DNA from: JAPKZH01 sp964537875
GTDB lineage: Bacteria; Acidobacteriota; Aminicenantia; Aminicenantales; UBA4085
NCBI GenBank assembly: GCA_964537875.1
Contig: CAZIDN010000003.1
Coordinates: forward strand, 62,001-126,000
Direction: 5' to 3'
DNA length: 64,000 bases
The notes under the pieces were generated by a model that saw only the letters and a list, made by a program, of their open reading frames with translations, had not been told where the DNA came from and ran no database searches. Of this stretch, positions 44,174 through 53,370 are shown in pieces. Position 1 is the stretch's first letter. Each line of letters begins with the position of its first letter. The position numbers and the translations under genes were made by a program.

Positions 44174-45155
44174 GTTCCCTTTCTCTACGATACCAGGCGA
44201 TAATCTCCTCGATCTGCCGCTCCGTTTGATTATCAGGTTTATAACCCAGCTCGGCGATCGTCCTGGAAATATCGTAGGTTGTATCGGTCGTGACACGTCG
44301 AATCCGGTAGCGCGTCAAGGGCGGATCGTACTTGGGAATAATCTTGTGAACAAACTGCATCAGGCTGGCTGCCGTCAAAGCCCCCCAGACCGGGACATAG
44401 AGCCGCTGTTTTTTGCCGAGGGCTTTCTGGAAGGCCTCAAAAAGCGCTTTCCAGGTCGGCAGCTCGCTGTTCGTCACGGTGTAGGCTTTTCCTTCGACTC
44501 CCTCCTTGGTCAGGGCAAGATGGACGGCTTGGCAGAGGTTCCCCACATAGCAGTAGCCGAACTGCCAGTGGCCGCGGCCGACGATCAAAGGCGATCCTTT
44601 CTCACAGACCCTCAACAGGCGTCCGCAGGTGATCCGGTCGTTGGGTCCGTAGACATCCGCCGGCCGGAGAATCACCATGGGCAAACGGGTCTGTTCCCAC
44701 TGTTCCCGAAAATATTTTTCCGTTTTGATCTTGTACCGGGTATAGGCGATAGATTCGGCGGAGTGGCCTGGATTCTCTTCGGAGATGTTCCGGCCGTTGA
44801 TGCCGATCGTCAGGGCCGTCGAAATATAGGCCAGCCTTTTCAGAGGCACCTGAAGCTCCCGGATCCGCTGAACAAGATTCACCGCCAGAAGGTAGATATT
44901 TCTGTAACAGGTGTCCTCATCGGCCAGGTCGGACACGATCGAAGCCGAATGGACGACGTGAGAGATGTTCCGGGGGATGTCGATGGCCTCGGGCTTGAGC
45001 AGATCGCCGTAAAGTAACTTGACATTCAGTCCCTCCAAAAAATGGAGGTCCGAGGTTGTCCGGACAAGCCCATAGACGTCCCAGTCCTTGTCCAGGAAAT
45101 ATCGGCAGAGGTTGGAGCCGACAAATCCGTTGGCCCCTGTGATAAATATTTTCAT
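44157..45155 (-). CDS. Extended SDR / NAD-dependent epimerase-like protein (b)
   Basis: A 332-residue Rossmann oxidoreductase. GANGFVG is at 7-13 and Tyr138-x3-Lys142 in YTRYK. The N-terminal half is very like SDR (c), with VYGLVRTTSDLHFLEGLNVKL against IYGLVRKTSDTRWLEKLNVKL, so these two are recent paralogues. I start at 45155, where ATGA overlaps the PAP2 stop; an open extension to 45365 lies wholly inside the PAP2 gene. Confidence 0.8.
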   Translation of the reverse strand: MKIFITGANGFVGSNLCRYFLDKDWDVYGLVRTTSDLHFLEGLNVKLLYGDLLKPEAIDIPRNISHVVHSASIVSDLADEDTCYRNIYLLAVNLVQRIRELQVPLKRLAYISTALTIGINGRNISEENPGHSAESIAYTRYKIKTEKYFREQWEQTRLPMVILRPADVYGPNDRITCGRLLRVCEKGSPLIVGRGHWQFGYCYVGNLCQAVHLALTKEGVEGKAYTVTNSELPTWKALFEAFQKALGKKQRLYVPVWGALTAASLMQFVHKIIPKYDPPLTRYRIRRVTTDTTYDISRTIAELGYKPDNQTERQIEEIIAWYRREREHGFIK

Positions 45156-46099
45156 GCGTTCTTGAGGGAGCGCCGATCGAGCCACGCGTTCCATCTTTTC
45201 ATTAGATAGGGGACCATTAGTATAACAAACCAGGCCGCTAAAACGCCAATGATGACATCGGTCCAATAATGATACCGGCCGTAAAAAGCCGAGACATAAA
45301 GCGAAAGGATAATGGGAGATAAGAGATAGAACGTCGGCCGGTGGTACCGGTAGGCGGTTACCCACATGACCGTGGCCACGGCGCAGTGCGGGCTCGGAAT
45401 GGTGCCGCCGATGTCATGGACGTGATTCCGGATAAACTCTCCCCAGAATGTGAAGAAATAGCCTTTGAGGGGAACCGTATATTGATCGGCAATCTTGAAA
45501 AGCGGGCCGGCCACGGGAAAGAGGATAAAACCCGCGTCGCAGACGAAATTCGTGACGCCGAGAGTGAAGAGATACTCCTCCATGTGGCGTTCACTACGCT
45601 TAAAATAGAGGATGCCGCAGAGGATGGGATAGATCGGCAGATAAATGACATAGGAAAACATCATCCATTCTGTGAGCGCGGGCGAGATGAACTTCTGGAG
45701 CCAAACCGTGGGCTGCACGCCGAAGACGGCCTGCTCCAGATTCAGAACGATCTGGTCCTGCCAGTTTCTCCAAATAATCAATTGAAGAGGGTGGACCGAG
45801 ACAAAGAGGTAGGCAAAGATCAGCTGGACGGAGGCGGTCCGGATCAAGAATTTGAGCCAGCGATGGGAAGCCCGCTGATGGAGATAGGCGGCGCCGAGAT
45901 AGATGAGGCCGCAGACCGTATTTTTGAGGACCAGCATCCAGGGGCCCTTGATGCTTGAATGGAAAAGGGCTGTGAGGATGCTGAACAGGAGAAGCCAGGC
46001 CAGGACGAAAACATCGATCGCCTGCAGACCCAGCCCGAAAACAGACAGCCGCTTTCCCTGGAGAGCGTAGGCCTGCGGTTTCGTTCCTGAAGCTTTCAT
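45152..46099 (-). CDS. PAP2-superfamily membrane protein
   Basis: A 315-residue protein with six or more membrane spans. The PAP2 phosphatase/transferase signature appears as SPHCAVATVMW (motif 2) and GRYHYWTDVIIG (motif 3) near the C-terminus, with the phosphate-binding motif 1 less clear. The split into long N-terminal helices and a late active site resembles inositol-phosphorylceramide-synthase-type members. It could dephosphorylate a lipid phosphate or transfer a head group. ATGA overlap with SDR (b) indicates translational coupling. Confidence 0.75.
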   Translation of the reverse strand: MKASGTKPQAYALQGKRLSVFGLGLQAIDVFVLAWLLLFSILTALFHSSIKGPWMLVLKNTVCGLIYLGAAYLHQRASHRWLKFLIRTASVQLIFAYLFVSVHPLQLIIWRNWQDQIVLNLEQAVFGVQPTVWLQKFISPALTEWMMFSYVIYLPIYPILCGILYFKRSERHMEEYLFTLGVTNFVCDAGFILFPVAGPLFKIADQYTVPLKGYFFTFWGEFIRNHVHDIGGTIPSPHCAVATVMWVTAYRYHRPTFYLLSPIILSLYVSAFYGRYHYWTDVIIGVLAAWFVILMVPYLMKRWNAWLDRRSLKNA

Positions 46100-46141
46100 C
46101 CTACTTCCGGATGAACCGCCGAGACTCTTCCATCGCCAGCC

Positions 46142-47122
46142 TCACAGCAAGCCCTGGTCTTGATACCAAGCGATCGTTTTACGGATGGTCGCCCTCATGT
46201 CCATCCCGGCGCGAAAGCCTAGTTCATTTTCAATCTTTGATCCATCATAGAGCCAATAATATTTCCGGGTAGCGACAATATGCTCTCGGCTCACTAAAGG
46301 AGCTTTGCCCCGGACCCATCCGGACAATTCCGAGACGAGCGCCACAATATACTGGAGCCCAAAGGGGACCTTGATAAAGAATTTTTTGATCCCCATAAAT
46401 TCGGCGATCGCATCCGCGATCTCGAGCCAAGCATAGTCTCGGCCGTCTGTCACAAAATACACCTGGCCTTGACTCTTCTCGTTTTCGGCCGCCAAGAGGA
46501 CGGCCTTGACCACATCCTCCACACTGGCCAGGCTTGTCTGGGGCTCACCGCTGCCGATGAGGGGTTTGATCCGCCTCCGGATGAGCCGAATGGATTCGAA
46601 GAGCTCTTTCTGCCTAGGCCCCAAGACGTTGGGAGGCCGGAGGATGGATACGGGCAGGCGGTCTTTATGGCCAAGGACGATCTGTTCGGCCAAAAGCTTG
46701 CTGCGGCCGTAATCGGAAATCGGCCGACACGGATCATCCTCTTTGAGGCGCCGGCCGGCAGCGGAAGGGCCGCAGGCGGCGATGCTGGAGATAAAAACAA
46801 ACCGCTTGATCCCCGGCGCTTTTTCAAAGCAAGCTTCGATCAGGTTCTGGGTTCCCTTCGTGTTCACGTCGCAGTAGGTTTTCCAGTCCGGAGCGCTGAT
46901 CACCGCGGCGAGGTGAAAAACATAATCCATGCCTCTGACGGCTCTTCTGAGGGACTCCTTGTCTCGGCAGTCCCCGTCCACGAGTTTAACATTCAGCTTT
47001 TCGAGCCACCGGGTGTCACTGGTTTTTCGGACCAAGCCATAGATCTCATCCCCTCTCTTGGCAAGCTCTTCGGCCAGGTGTCCGCCAATGAACCCGCTGC
47101 TTCCGGTCACAAGGCATTTCAC
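46142..47122 (-). CDS. Extended SDR / NAD-dependent epimerase-like protein (c)
   Basis: A 326-residue Rossmann oxidoreductase. GSSGFIG is at 7-13, VFISSIAACGPS carries the Ser, and Tyr138-Lys142 lie in DYGRSK. It shares its N-terminus with SDR (b). It is 42 bases upstream of the PAP2-like gene and reads into it. The substrate is unknown; a second half with FFIKVPFGLQYIVALVSEL suggests a hydrophobic substrate pocket or membrane association. Confidence 0.8.
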   Translation of the reverse strand: MKCLVTGSSGFIGGHLAEELAKRGDEIYGLVRKTSDTRWLEKLNVKLVDGDCRDKESLRRAVRGMDYVFHLAAVISAPDWKTYCDVNTKGTQNLIEACFEKAPGIKRFVFISSIAACGPSAAGRRLKEDDPCRPISDYGRSKLLAEQIVLGHKDRLPVSILRPPNVLGPRQKELFESIRLIRRRIKPLIGSGEPQTSLASVEDVVKAVLLAAENEKSQGQVYFVTDGRDYAWLEIADAIAEFMGIKKFFIKVPFGLQYIVALVSELSGWVRGKAPLVSREHIVATRKYYWLYDGSKIENELGFRAGMDMRATIRKTIAWYQDQGLL

Positions 47123-47170
47123 TAGCTCTTGATTCTATCAGAGGTTTCGAAAAAAGGGCAAGGCGGTAAT

Positions 47171-48007
47171 CTATGACGCCCTGGAGTCCGACCCGGCCCG
47201 GCTGAAACCCTCGAAGAGGGGAGCGAATTCGGGCACCAAAGCATAGGCGAGCCCGTAGGCGCCGTCGACATGGACCCAGGTCCGTGTTCCCTCACACGCG
47301 TCGATGATCGACCCCGCGGGATCCACCGCCCCCGTCGAGGTCGTCCCCGTTGTCGCCACGACCGCAAAGACGTTCTTCCGAACCCGCCTATTCGATAAAA
47401 TTTCCTTCAGGATTTCGACGTCCATCCGCTGGCGCCCGTCCACCGGGATCCGAAGCAGGCTCTCTTCGCCGAGGCCCAGCATGCGGACGGCGTTGCGGAC
47501 GGAGAAATGGGCCTGGTCGGAAACCGCCACGGCCAGGCTTTCCGGTTTGCGGAAGCCGCGGATTCCTTTCGCGGCGAGGTCGAATCCGCAGTCTTCGGCC
47601 TTACGGTGAAGGGTCATGTACAAGGCCTGCTGGTTGGCGTATGTCCCGGAGTAGAGAAACGTGGTCTCGGCCGTTTCGGGAAAGCCAAAGAGGCGGCAGA
47701 GGGCCTGGCCGCAGAGCTCTTCGAGGACGGCCCCGCCGGGCGAGACCTGCCAGTTCGTGACGCCCTGGTTGTGCCGAAGGGCGATCGCGGCCCCAAGCTC
47801 AGCTCCGGCTTCTGGAGCCGAATTGAAAAAGGAATGAAAGGAGGGCAGGCCGTAATCCGCGAGATGGGGAACGAGGCGCTCGCCGATGAGACGCTTCAAA
47901 ACCTCGAGCGGCAATCCTTCCTCGCCGAAATCGAGAAGAGGCTTCAAATCCCGGGCAATCGCGTCCGGCTTCGCTCCGGAATATATCCGCCGATTCATGG
48001 GGCGCAT
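47171..48007 (-). pseudogene. PLP-dependent decarboxylase, C-terminally truncated
   Basis: The 278-residue frame covers the first part of a group II amino-acid decarboxylase: FHSFFNSAPEAGAELGAA, GVTNWQVSPGGAVLEEL, YSGTYANQQAL, and HVDGAYG with the PLP-ring Asp. It stops at FSRAGSDSRAS, just before the expected DPHKW block with the PLP-binding lysine. Family members have roughly 450-500 residues. The missing part is not found downstream, where SDR (c) begins 49 bases later. The protein is therefore most likely inactive. Confidence 0.8.
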
Positions 48008-48014
48008 CTTCTTC

Positions 48015-48485
48015 TTATTCCGGATTGTACCGCCGCGCTTTGCTCGTCGAAGCCCCGTATCGGCTCAGCCCGAAGGCGATGATCAGGCCGCAGACGACTC
48101 CGTCCAGGACCGGGACACCGAGCCTCTCCTGGAGCCGCTTGTCGAGGCCGGCCAGGCGGGCGGGGGCCGCGGCCGTGACTTCGACCAGTCGCGGCAGGGA
48201 CATCCGCCCCCGGACCACTCCTTCCGAATAGAGGAGCGGGAGCCTGACTTCGACGCCCGGGATGCCGTTCGGGCAAAGGTCGAACCGGCCGGCGCCCGGG
48301 AGAACGAGAAGGCCGGAGGCGTCGACGCACTCGTCGGCGGGGACGCCGTCCAGGCCCCCGGCCACGGCGATCGTCTCGCCTTCGACGAGAAGGTCCCGCA
48401 CGGAGGCGGAATCCGCCGTGACGACGGTCCCTCCCCGGATCAGAATCCTTCGCGTCCTCGGGCTCATCTCGTCCGTGCCCCGCAC
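48015..48485 (-). pseudogene. Chimera of dihydropyrimidinase ends and hydantoin-racemase tail
   Basis: A 156-residue frame made of three pieces. Residues about 14-62 are a dihydropyrimidinase N-terminus (ILIRGGTVVTADS, DASGLLVLPG). Residues about 63-112 match the C-terminal part of the same enzyme (PNGIPGVEVRLPLLYSEGV, then SLPRLVEVTAAAPARLAGL), so about 250 or more central residues with the zinc site are gone. The last 40 residues (GVPVLDGVVCGLIIAFGL, YGASTSKA) resemble the end of an Asp/Glu-hydantoin racemase. No function is expected. Confidence 0.65.
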
Positions 48486-48489
48486 CCCG

Positions 48490-49878
48490 TCAGGCGGATT
48501 TCTCGACGGCCCGCACCGCCTCGGCGAAGATCTCGAGCCCTTTGCGGGCCAGCCTTTCGGTCAGGACGAGGGGCGGCAGGAAGCGGGCGACGTTGAAGTA
48601 GTGGCCGCCGATCTCGATGAGCAGGCCGTGCCTGTGGCAGGCGGTCCGGACCTTGGCCGCGAGCTCCGGTGCCGGCTCGCGGCTGCCCTTGTCCTTGACG
48701 AATTCGACGCCGAGCATCAGGCCCTTGCCCCGGGCCTCGCCTACGATCGGGGAATCCCTCTCCACGCCCTTGAGCATTTCGAGCATCGTCCGCCCCAGCC
48801 GCTCCGCGCGGCCGGCCAGGCCGTAATCGATCATGAAGCGCAGGGAGGCGGCGCCCGCCGCATAGGCCACCACGTTCCCCCGGAACGTCCCGATATGCTT
48901 GCCCGGAGGGAAAGTATTGAGATGTTCCCTGTAAGCGATGCCGGAGATGGGGAAGCCCAGGCCGCCCAGGGCCTTGCTCATGGTGATAATATCGGGAAGA
49001 GTCTCCGAGTGCTCGAAGGCGAACATCCTGCCGGTTCGGCCAAATCCGGCCTGGATTTCGTCGACGACGAGAAGGACGCCGTGCTTGTCGCAGATCCGGC
49101 GAAGGGCGGAGAGGTAGCCGTCGGGAGGGACGATGGACCCGCCCTCGCCCTGGACGGCCTCGACGATGACGGCCGCCGGTTTCGAGATCCCGGAATGGGG
49201 GTCCTCGAGTTTGTGTCCGAGATAGGCGGCGCAGAAGAGGTCGCAACTTTCCGGCGATTTGTTGAACGCGCACCGGTAGCAGTAGGCGTACGGCAGAAAA
49301 TGGACTTCGGGGAGAAGCGGCAGGAAATCGGCCCGGAACGGCTCGCCGCTCGTCAGGGACAGGGCGCCCGTCGTCATGCCATGGTAGGAGCCCTCGAAGG
49401 CGACGAGGGGGATCCGCCGGCTGTTGTATTTGGCCAGCTTGATGGCGCTCTCGACCGCGTCGGACCCCGTCGGGCCGCCGAAGAACAGGCGGCTCAGCTC
49501 GGCGGGGAGAACGCTCCGCAGGATTTCGGCCAGGGCTTGGCGGGGCGGGCTGGGAATGTCCAGCGTATGGGTCAGGTCGGCCATCTGGAGGCGGGCAGCC
49601 TCCAGGACCTCCGGGTTTCCGTGACCGACGTTGAGGACTCCGGCGCCGGCGAAAAAGTCGATGTAGACGTTGCCGTCGACATCCTCCACTGTGGCCCCCC
49701 GGCCCCGGCGGAGGGCCATGGGCAGACCCAGGGGATATGACACTGCCGAGCCCTCGTGCCGCCGCTGATATTCGAGGTATTCCCGGGACTTCGGCCCCGG
49801 GGGCTGTTTCGCGATCAGCGGGGCCCGGGGGTCGGAGAATTGTTCGAAGATTTCGTCAGGGATCGTCGAATTGTCCAT
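48490..49878 (-). CDS. Class III (omega-amino acid type) aminotransferase
   Basis: A 462-residue PLP enzyme that moves an amino group from an omega- or beta-amino donor. Asp273 in VVDEIQAGFGRTG contacts the PLP ring and Lys302 in MSKALGGLG forms the Schiff base; FGGPTGSDAVESAIKLAK and EAVQGEGG are also family blocks. It looks full-length. The remnants of dihydropyrimidinase and hydantoin racemase right after it suggest an original role in pyrimidine/hydantoin breakdown, e.g. beta-alanine or a related amino acid as donor. It may now serve the SDR row or stand alone. Confidence 0.85.
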   Translation of the reverse strand: MDNSTIPDEIFEQFSDPRAPLIAKQPPGPKSREYLEYQRRHEGSAVSYPLGLPMALRRGRGATVEDVDGNVYIDFFAGAGVLNVGHGNPEVLEAARLQMADLTHTLDIPSPPRQALAEILRSVLPAELSRLFFGGPTGSDAVESAIKLAKYNSRRIPLVAFEGSYHGMTTGALSLTSGEPFRADFLPLLPEVHFLPYAYCYRCAFNKSPESCDLFCAAYLGHKLEDPHSGISKPAAVIVEAVQGEGGSIVPPDGYLSALRRICDKHGVLLVVDEIQAGFGRTGRMFAFEHSETLPDIITMSKALGGLGFPISGIAYREHLNTFPPGKHIGTFRGNVVAYAAGAASLRFMIDYGLAGRAERLGRTMLEMLKGVERDSPIVGEARGKGLMLGVEFVKDKGSREPAPELAAKVRTACHRHGLLIEIGGHYFNVARFLPPLVLTERLARKGLEIFAEAVRAVEKSA

Positions 49879-50213
49879 CGCCGTTTTACGTCCTTTCTTT
49901 CCGCTCGGGCAAATTGTCGTGCCGGCCGCGCGGATTGTCGACCGGATTCTTAGCCGTCCCTCGTCAGGTGTTCCCGAAGTCGACTCTCCCCGGTTCTCTC
50001 GCTGCGCTGGACTGGATCATCACGGCCCTGCCGACGAATTGGTAATAGAGAAAAAGAATTCGCTTTTTTGGGCTGCGGGAATTTCCCTTCTGTTAAGCTC
50101 GGAACCGGCACCGCCCTTCACGAGAGAATGATATTCGCGGCTGAGGATTTATGTCAAGAGCACAATAATGGCCGCGAAGGAGGCCGTTCGGCCGAATCCA
50201 AGCCCAAAATAGA
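49879..50213. other. Intergenic gap with one promoter candidate
   Basis: About 335 bases without a credible gene. The only clear signal is the minus-strand promoter at 50128-50157. The rest has no recognisable repeat. Confidence 0.4.
50128..50157 (-). promoter_or_regulatory. Promoter candidate for the aminotransferase-to-SDR row
   Basis: On the minus strand TTGACA (50152-50157) and TATCAT (50128-50133) with an 18-base spacer, about 250 bases before the aminotransferase start at 49878. If real, it could drive the whole minus-strand row to 42426. Confidence 0.45.
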
Positions 50214-51266
50214 TCAGAGATAATCTTTAATGGGCGTAAAAAGCAGCCGTTGGATTTCCGGCTGGTTCATATTTTCAGGGGTCACCAGCGTCTCGCCCGT
50301 ATCGACCTTGGCCTCGAATGGCTGGCCACGAAGAAAAGCCACGGCCGTCTTCACTCCGAGATACCCCATCTTGAACGGGTCCTGCAGCACCAGCCCGTGG
50401 ATATAGCCTTTGCGCATTCCGTCCACCAGCTTCTGGGAGCTGTCGAACCCGACGAATTTCACTTTGCCGGCCAGGCCCCGGTCCTCCAGCGCGCGAAGCG
50501 TCCCAAAGGTTGTGGACTCGTTGGGACAAAAGATGCCGTCCACCTCGGGAAAGCGGTTGAGCAGGTTTTCCAGGGTTTGATAGGCGGATTCCGTGGTGAT
50601 TCCCGCATAAACGTCCTTGGAAAGAAATTCGATTCCCGGAAACCTCTTCAGGACGGTGTCATAAAATCCCTTCTCCCGCAGCGCAGAGCTGGCTGCTCCT
50701 TCATGGCAGCGGATCAAAAAAATTCTTCCTTTTCCCCCCAGGATCCGGCCCAGGTGTTCACCGGCCAGGACCCCTCCTTTGTAGTTATCCGTGGCGATGT
50801 TGCTGATAGGGTCCGGGCCTTCCAGCGGCGAATCGATGATGACGACGGGGATGCCTTCTCTTTTGGCTTCCTGGATAGGACGGACAAGAGCGTGGTCATC
50901 GAGCGGTGCGAGCACGATCCCCTGGACGCCGCGGCTGATGAAGTCCTCCACGACCATGACCTGGCCGTCGCGGTCATCTTCTTTTTGAGGTCCTTTCCAG
51001 AGGATTTCCACGCCCAGCTCGCGGCCCGCTTTGACCGCCCCGGCATGGATGGATTTCCAGAACTCATGGGTCATGCCCATGGGAATGACGGCAATTTTCA
51101 GAGTTTTTTCGGCGGGCGGTTTTTGCGAGGAACACGAGAAGGCGGCCAAGGCAAGGCAAACCGCAAACACCGAGAGCCCGACCAATGTGCGGTTTTGGGA
51201 GCGGCGGCTCAAAACATTCTCCTTCACCGTATGGATGACTTTAACAAATGTATTTTTTCCTGTCAA
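50214..51266 (-). CDS. Sugar-binding periplasmic lipoprotein (RbsB-type)
   Basis: A 350-residue type 1 periplasmic binding protein with lipobox AAFSC near residue 45 and the fold blocks KIAVIPMGMTHEFWKSIHAGA, GVQGIVLAPLDDHAL, IPVVIIDSPLEG and VKFVGFDSSQKLVDGM. The pattern is that of ribose/galactose-type binding proteins. No permease or ATPase is near, so it is an orphan that may feed a distant transporter or a sensor. It follows the PfkB kinase gene on the same strand. Confidence 0.85.
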   Translation of the reverse strand: MTGKNTFVKVIHTVKENVLSRRSQNRTLVGLSVFAVCLALAAFSCSSQKPPAEKTLKIAVIPMGMTHEFWKSIHAGAVKAGRELGVEILWKGPQKEDDRDGQVMVVEDFISRGVQGIVLAPLDDHALVRPIQEAKREGIPVVIIDSPLEGPDPISNIATDNYKGGVLAGEHLGRILGGKGRIFLIRCHEGAASSALREKGFYDTVLKRFPGIEFLSKDVYAGITTESAYQTLENLLNRFPEVDGIFCPNESTTFGTLRALEDRGLAGKVKFVGFDSSQKLVDGMRKGYIHGLVLQDPFKMGYLGVKTAVAFLRGQPFEAKVDTGETLVTPENMNQPEIQRLLFTPIKDYL

Positions 51267-51426
51267 ACCGGGAATGACAACAATACAGAAATGCTTTTTC
51301 TCCCTTTTCTTTACAAAAAAGGTGCTTTAGGCAAAACGGCAGGCATCAAAAAAGAAAGGGATCTTCGACTTGCGGCAGACGGCGCTCGTCTGGAGACAGG
51401 TCCCTCATCCCCTGTCCCCTAGTTTG

Positions 51427-52329
51427 TCAAAATGATACCAGCCTTTTGAAATGGAGAAAACGTCCCGCGATCTCGCGCTTGGTCAGCGACCGAAACCGGT
51501 TAATGCCGAAGTCTTCGATCGTGAAGGAGGCAAGGACGCTGCCGTAGACGGCGGCCCGCCGGATCTCTTTCTTGCCGAAGCATTTCACCCGGTCGAGATA
51601 CCCCAAAAAACCGCCGGCGAAGCTGTCTCCGGCGCCGGTCGGGTCGACGACGTCTTCACAGGGATGAGCCATAATGCCGAAGACGAGGCTCTCGCCGAAT
51701 ACCAGTGCGCCATGCTCGCCTTTTTTGACGATGACCAAGGTCGGCCCTTGGCCGAGAATCTTTTTACCGGCCTTGATGAGGTTCCGCTCCTCGGTCAGCA
51801 TCCGGATCTCTTCATCGTTGGCAAATAGGATGTCCACCTGCTTGAGGACGCGCCGGAGCGCCGCAGGCTTGCTCTCGATCCACAGACGCATGGTGTCCAT
51901 AGCGACAAGCTTCGGTTTTTCGACCTGACGGCAAATATTTTCCTGGAGGTCGGGATCGATGTTGGCCAGGAAAAGGATATCGGCTTTTTTATAGGCCGGC
52001 GGGATTTCCGGCCTGAAGTCTTGAAAGACATTGAGCTCGGTCCTGATGGTCGACCTCTGGTTGGGGTCGAAGCCGTAGCGGCCCTCCCAGAAAAAGGTCT
52101 TGCCGCCGGGTACGATCTTCAGGCCCTCAAGGTCGATTTTTCGTTTCTTGAAAAGCCGGATCGTTTCCTTCGGAAAATCCTCGCCCACGACCGCCACGAT
52201 CTTCGGACGGGTGAAATAGCTCGCCGCCAGCGCGCAATACGTGCATGAGCCGCCGACGATCTTTTCCTTCCGCTCCCAAGGTGTTTCGATCGTGTCAAAG
52301 GCCACGGAGCCGACGATGACCAAACTCAT
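51427..52329 (-). CDS. PfkB-family carbohydrate/nucleoside kinase
   Basis: A 300-residue ribokinase-fold kinase. The N-terminal GSVAFDTI and the signature DPTGAGDSFAGGFLGYL with the catalytic Asp are clear. The start at 52329 follows GAAGGA and begins with the first strand SLVIVGSV. The sugar cannot be read from sequence. It lies between MTA phosphorylase and a sugar-binding lipoprotein on one strand; a substrate such as a nucleoside or a ribose derivative is plausible but unproven. Confidence 0.85.
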   Translation of the reverse strand: MSLVIVGSVAFDTIETPWERKEKIVGGSCTYCALAASYFTRPKIVAVVGEDFPKETIRLFKKRKIDLEGLKIVPGGKTFFWEGRYGFDPNQRSTIRTELNVFQDFRPEIPPAYKKADILFLANIDPDLQENICRQVEKPKLVAMDTMRLWIESKPAALRRVLKQVDILFANDEEIRMLTEERNLIKAGKKILGQGPTLVIVKKGEHGALVFGESLVFGIMAHPCEDVVDPTGAGDSFAGGFLGYLDRVKCFGKKEIRRAAVYGSVLASFTIEDFGINRFRSLTKREIAGRFLHFKRLVSF

Positions 52330-52479
52330 GGATAATCCTTCAAAATATATATTGTCATCGCGAGCGACCAAAGGAGGCGCGGCGGCCCGGCCCTTGAGTC
52401 ATTCCGAGCAAAGCGAGGAATCTCCTCTTTTCGAGCGATAGGCACGGGATTGCCGCGCCAAGAGGCTGCAAAGACAGCT

Positions 52480-53370
52480 TCATTTTATATATTTCTTGAT
52501 GATGAGATGCAGCTTTTTTTTCGTCGCGGGCGGGATGAGATGGGGATCGGTCACGATGCAGTTCTTAAGGGCCTGGCGGCAGTCGCAGAGGCCCTCCACG
52601 TGGGGCGGCAGGTTGGCCACGGCTTTTCTAAGGATAGCCTTGGCATTATGGATATTGAGCCGCAGGTTTTCCAGAATGAGCTCGACCGAAACGGATTTTT
52701 CCTCGGCATGCCAGACGTCATAGTCCGTGGCCAGGTTCAGCGTCGAATAGCAGATTTCCGCCTCGCGGCACAGCTTGGCTTCGGTGGCGGCCGTCATGCC
52801 GATGACATCGCACCCCCAGGAACGGTAGATTTTGGACTCGGCCATGCTCGAAAAAGCCGGGCCCTCGATACAGATGTAGGTGCCGCCGAGATGGGCGCGG
52901 ATGTCGAGTTCTTTCGCGGTCGCGTACAAGAATCGGGAAAGCTCGGTGCAGACGGGCTGGGCAAAGCTGATGTGAGCCGCGATCCCCTGGCCGAAAAACG
53001 TGCACTCCCGCCGGGTTCTGTCGAAGAACTGGTCGGAGAAAACGATGTCCCGCGGCCCGATCCCTTCTCTCAGAGATCCGCACGAATTGACCGAGATGAC
53101 CCGCTCGACATCGAGCATCTTGAATCCATAAACGTTGGCCCGGTAATTGATCCCGGAGGGCAAATGCCGGTGGCCCCGGCCGTGCCGGCTGAGAAAAGCG
53201 ACGCGTTTTCCCTCGAGAGTTCCGATGATGTAAGCGTCTGAGGGATCCCCAAACGGCGTTTTCAGCTTGAATTCTTTGAGGCCTTTGACGCCTTCGATCT
53301 CGTAAAGACCCGTCCCGCCCAGGATGCCGATTTCCACCCGAGGCAACTTCAATTGTCTAGTGGCAGCCAT
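52480..53370 (-). CDS. mtnP: S-methyl-5'-thioadenosine phosphorylase
   Basis: A 296-residue cytoplasmic trimer-type phosphorylase that splits methylthioadenosine into adenine and methylthioribose-1-phosphate for methionine salvage. Hallmarks: GILGGTGLYEIEGV, FLSRHGRGHRHLPSGINYRAN, GGTYICIEGPAFSS, the methionine GMTAATEAKL and DYDVWH. In PNP-type relatives the DYDVWH Asp orients the purine base. It is first of a three-gene minus-strand set with a PfkB kinase and a sugar-binding lipoprotein. Confidence 0.9.
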   Translation of the reverse strand: MAATRQLKLPRVEIGILGGTGLYEIEGVKGLKEFKLKTPFGDPSDAYIIGTLEGKRVAFLSRHGRGHRHLPSGINYRANVYGFKMLDVERVISVNSCGSLREGIGPRDIVFSDQFFDRTRRECTFFGQGIAAHISFAQPVCTELSRFLYATAKELDIRAHLGGTYICIEGPAFSSMAESKIYRSWGCDVIGMTAATEAKLCREAEICYSTLNLATDYDVWHAEEKSVSVELILENLRLNIHNAKAILRKAVANLPPHVEGLCDCRQALKNCIVTDPHLIPPATKKKLHLIIKKYIK

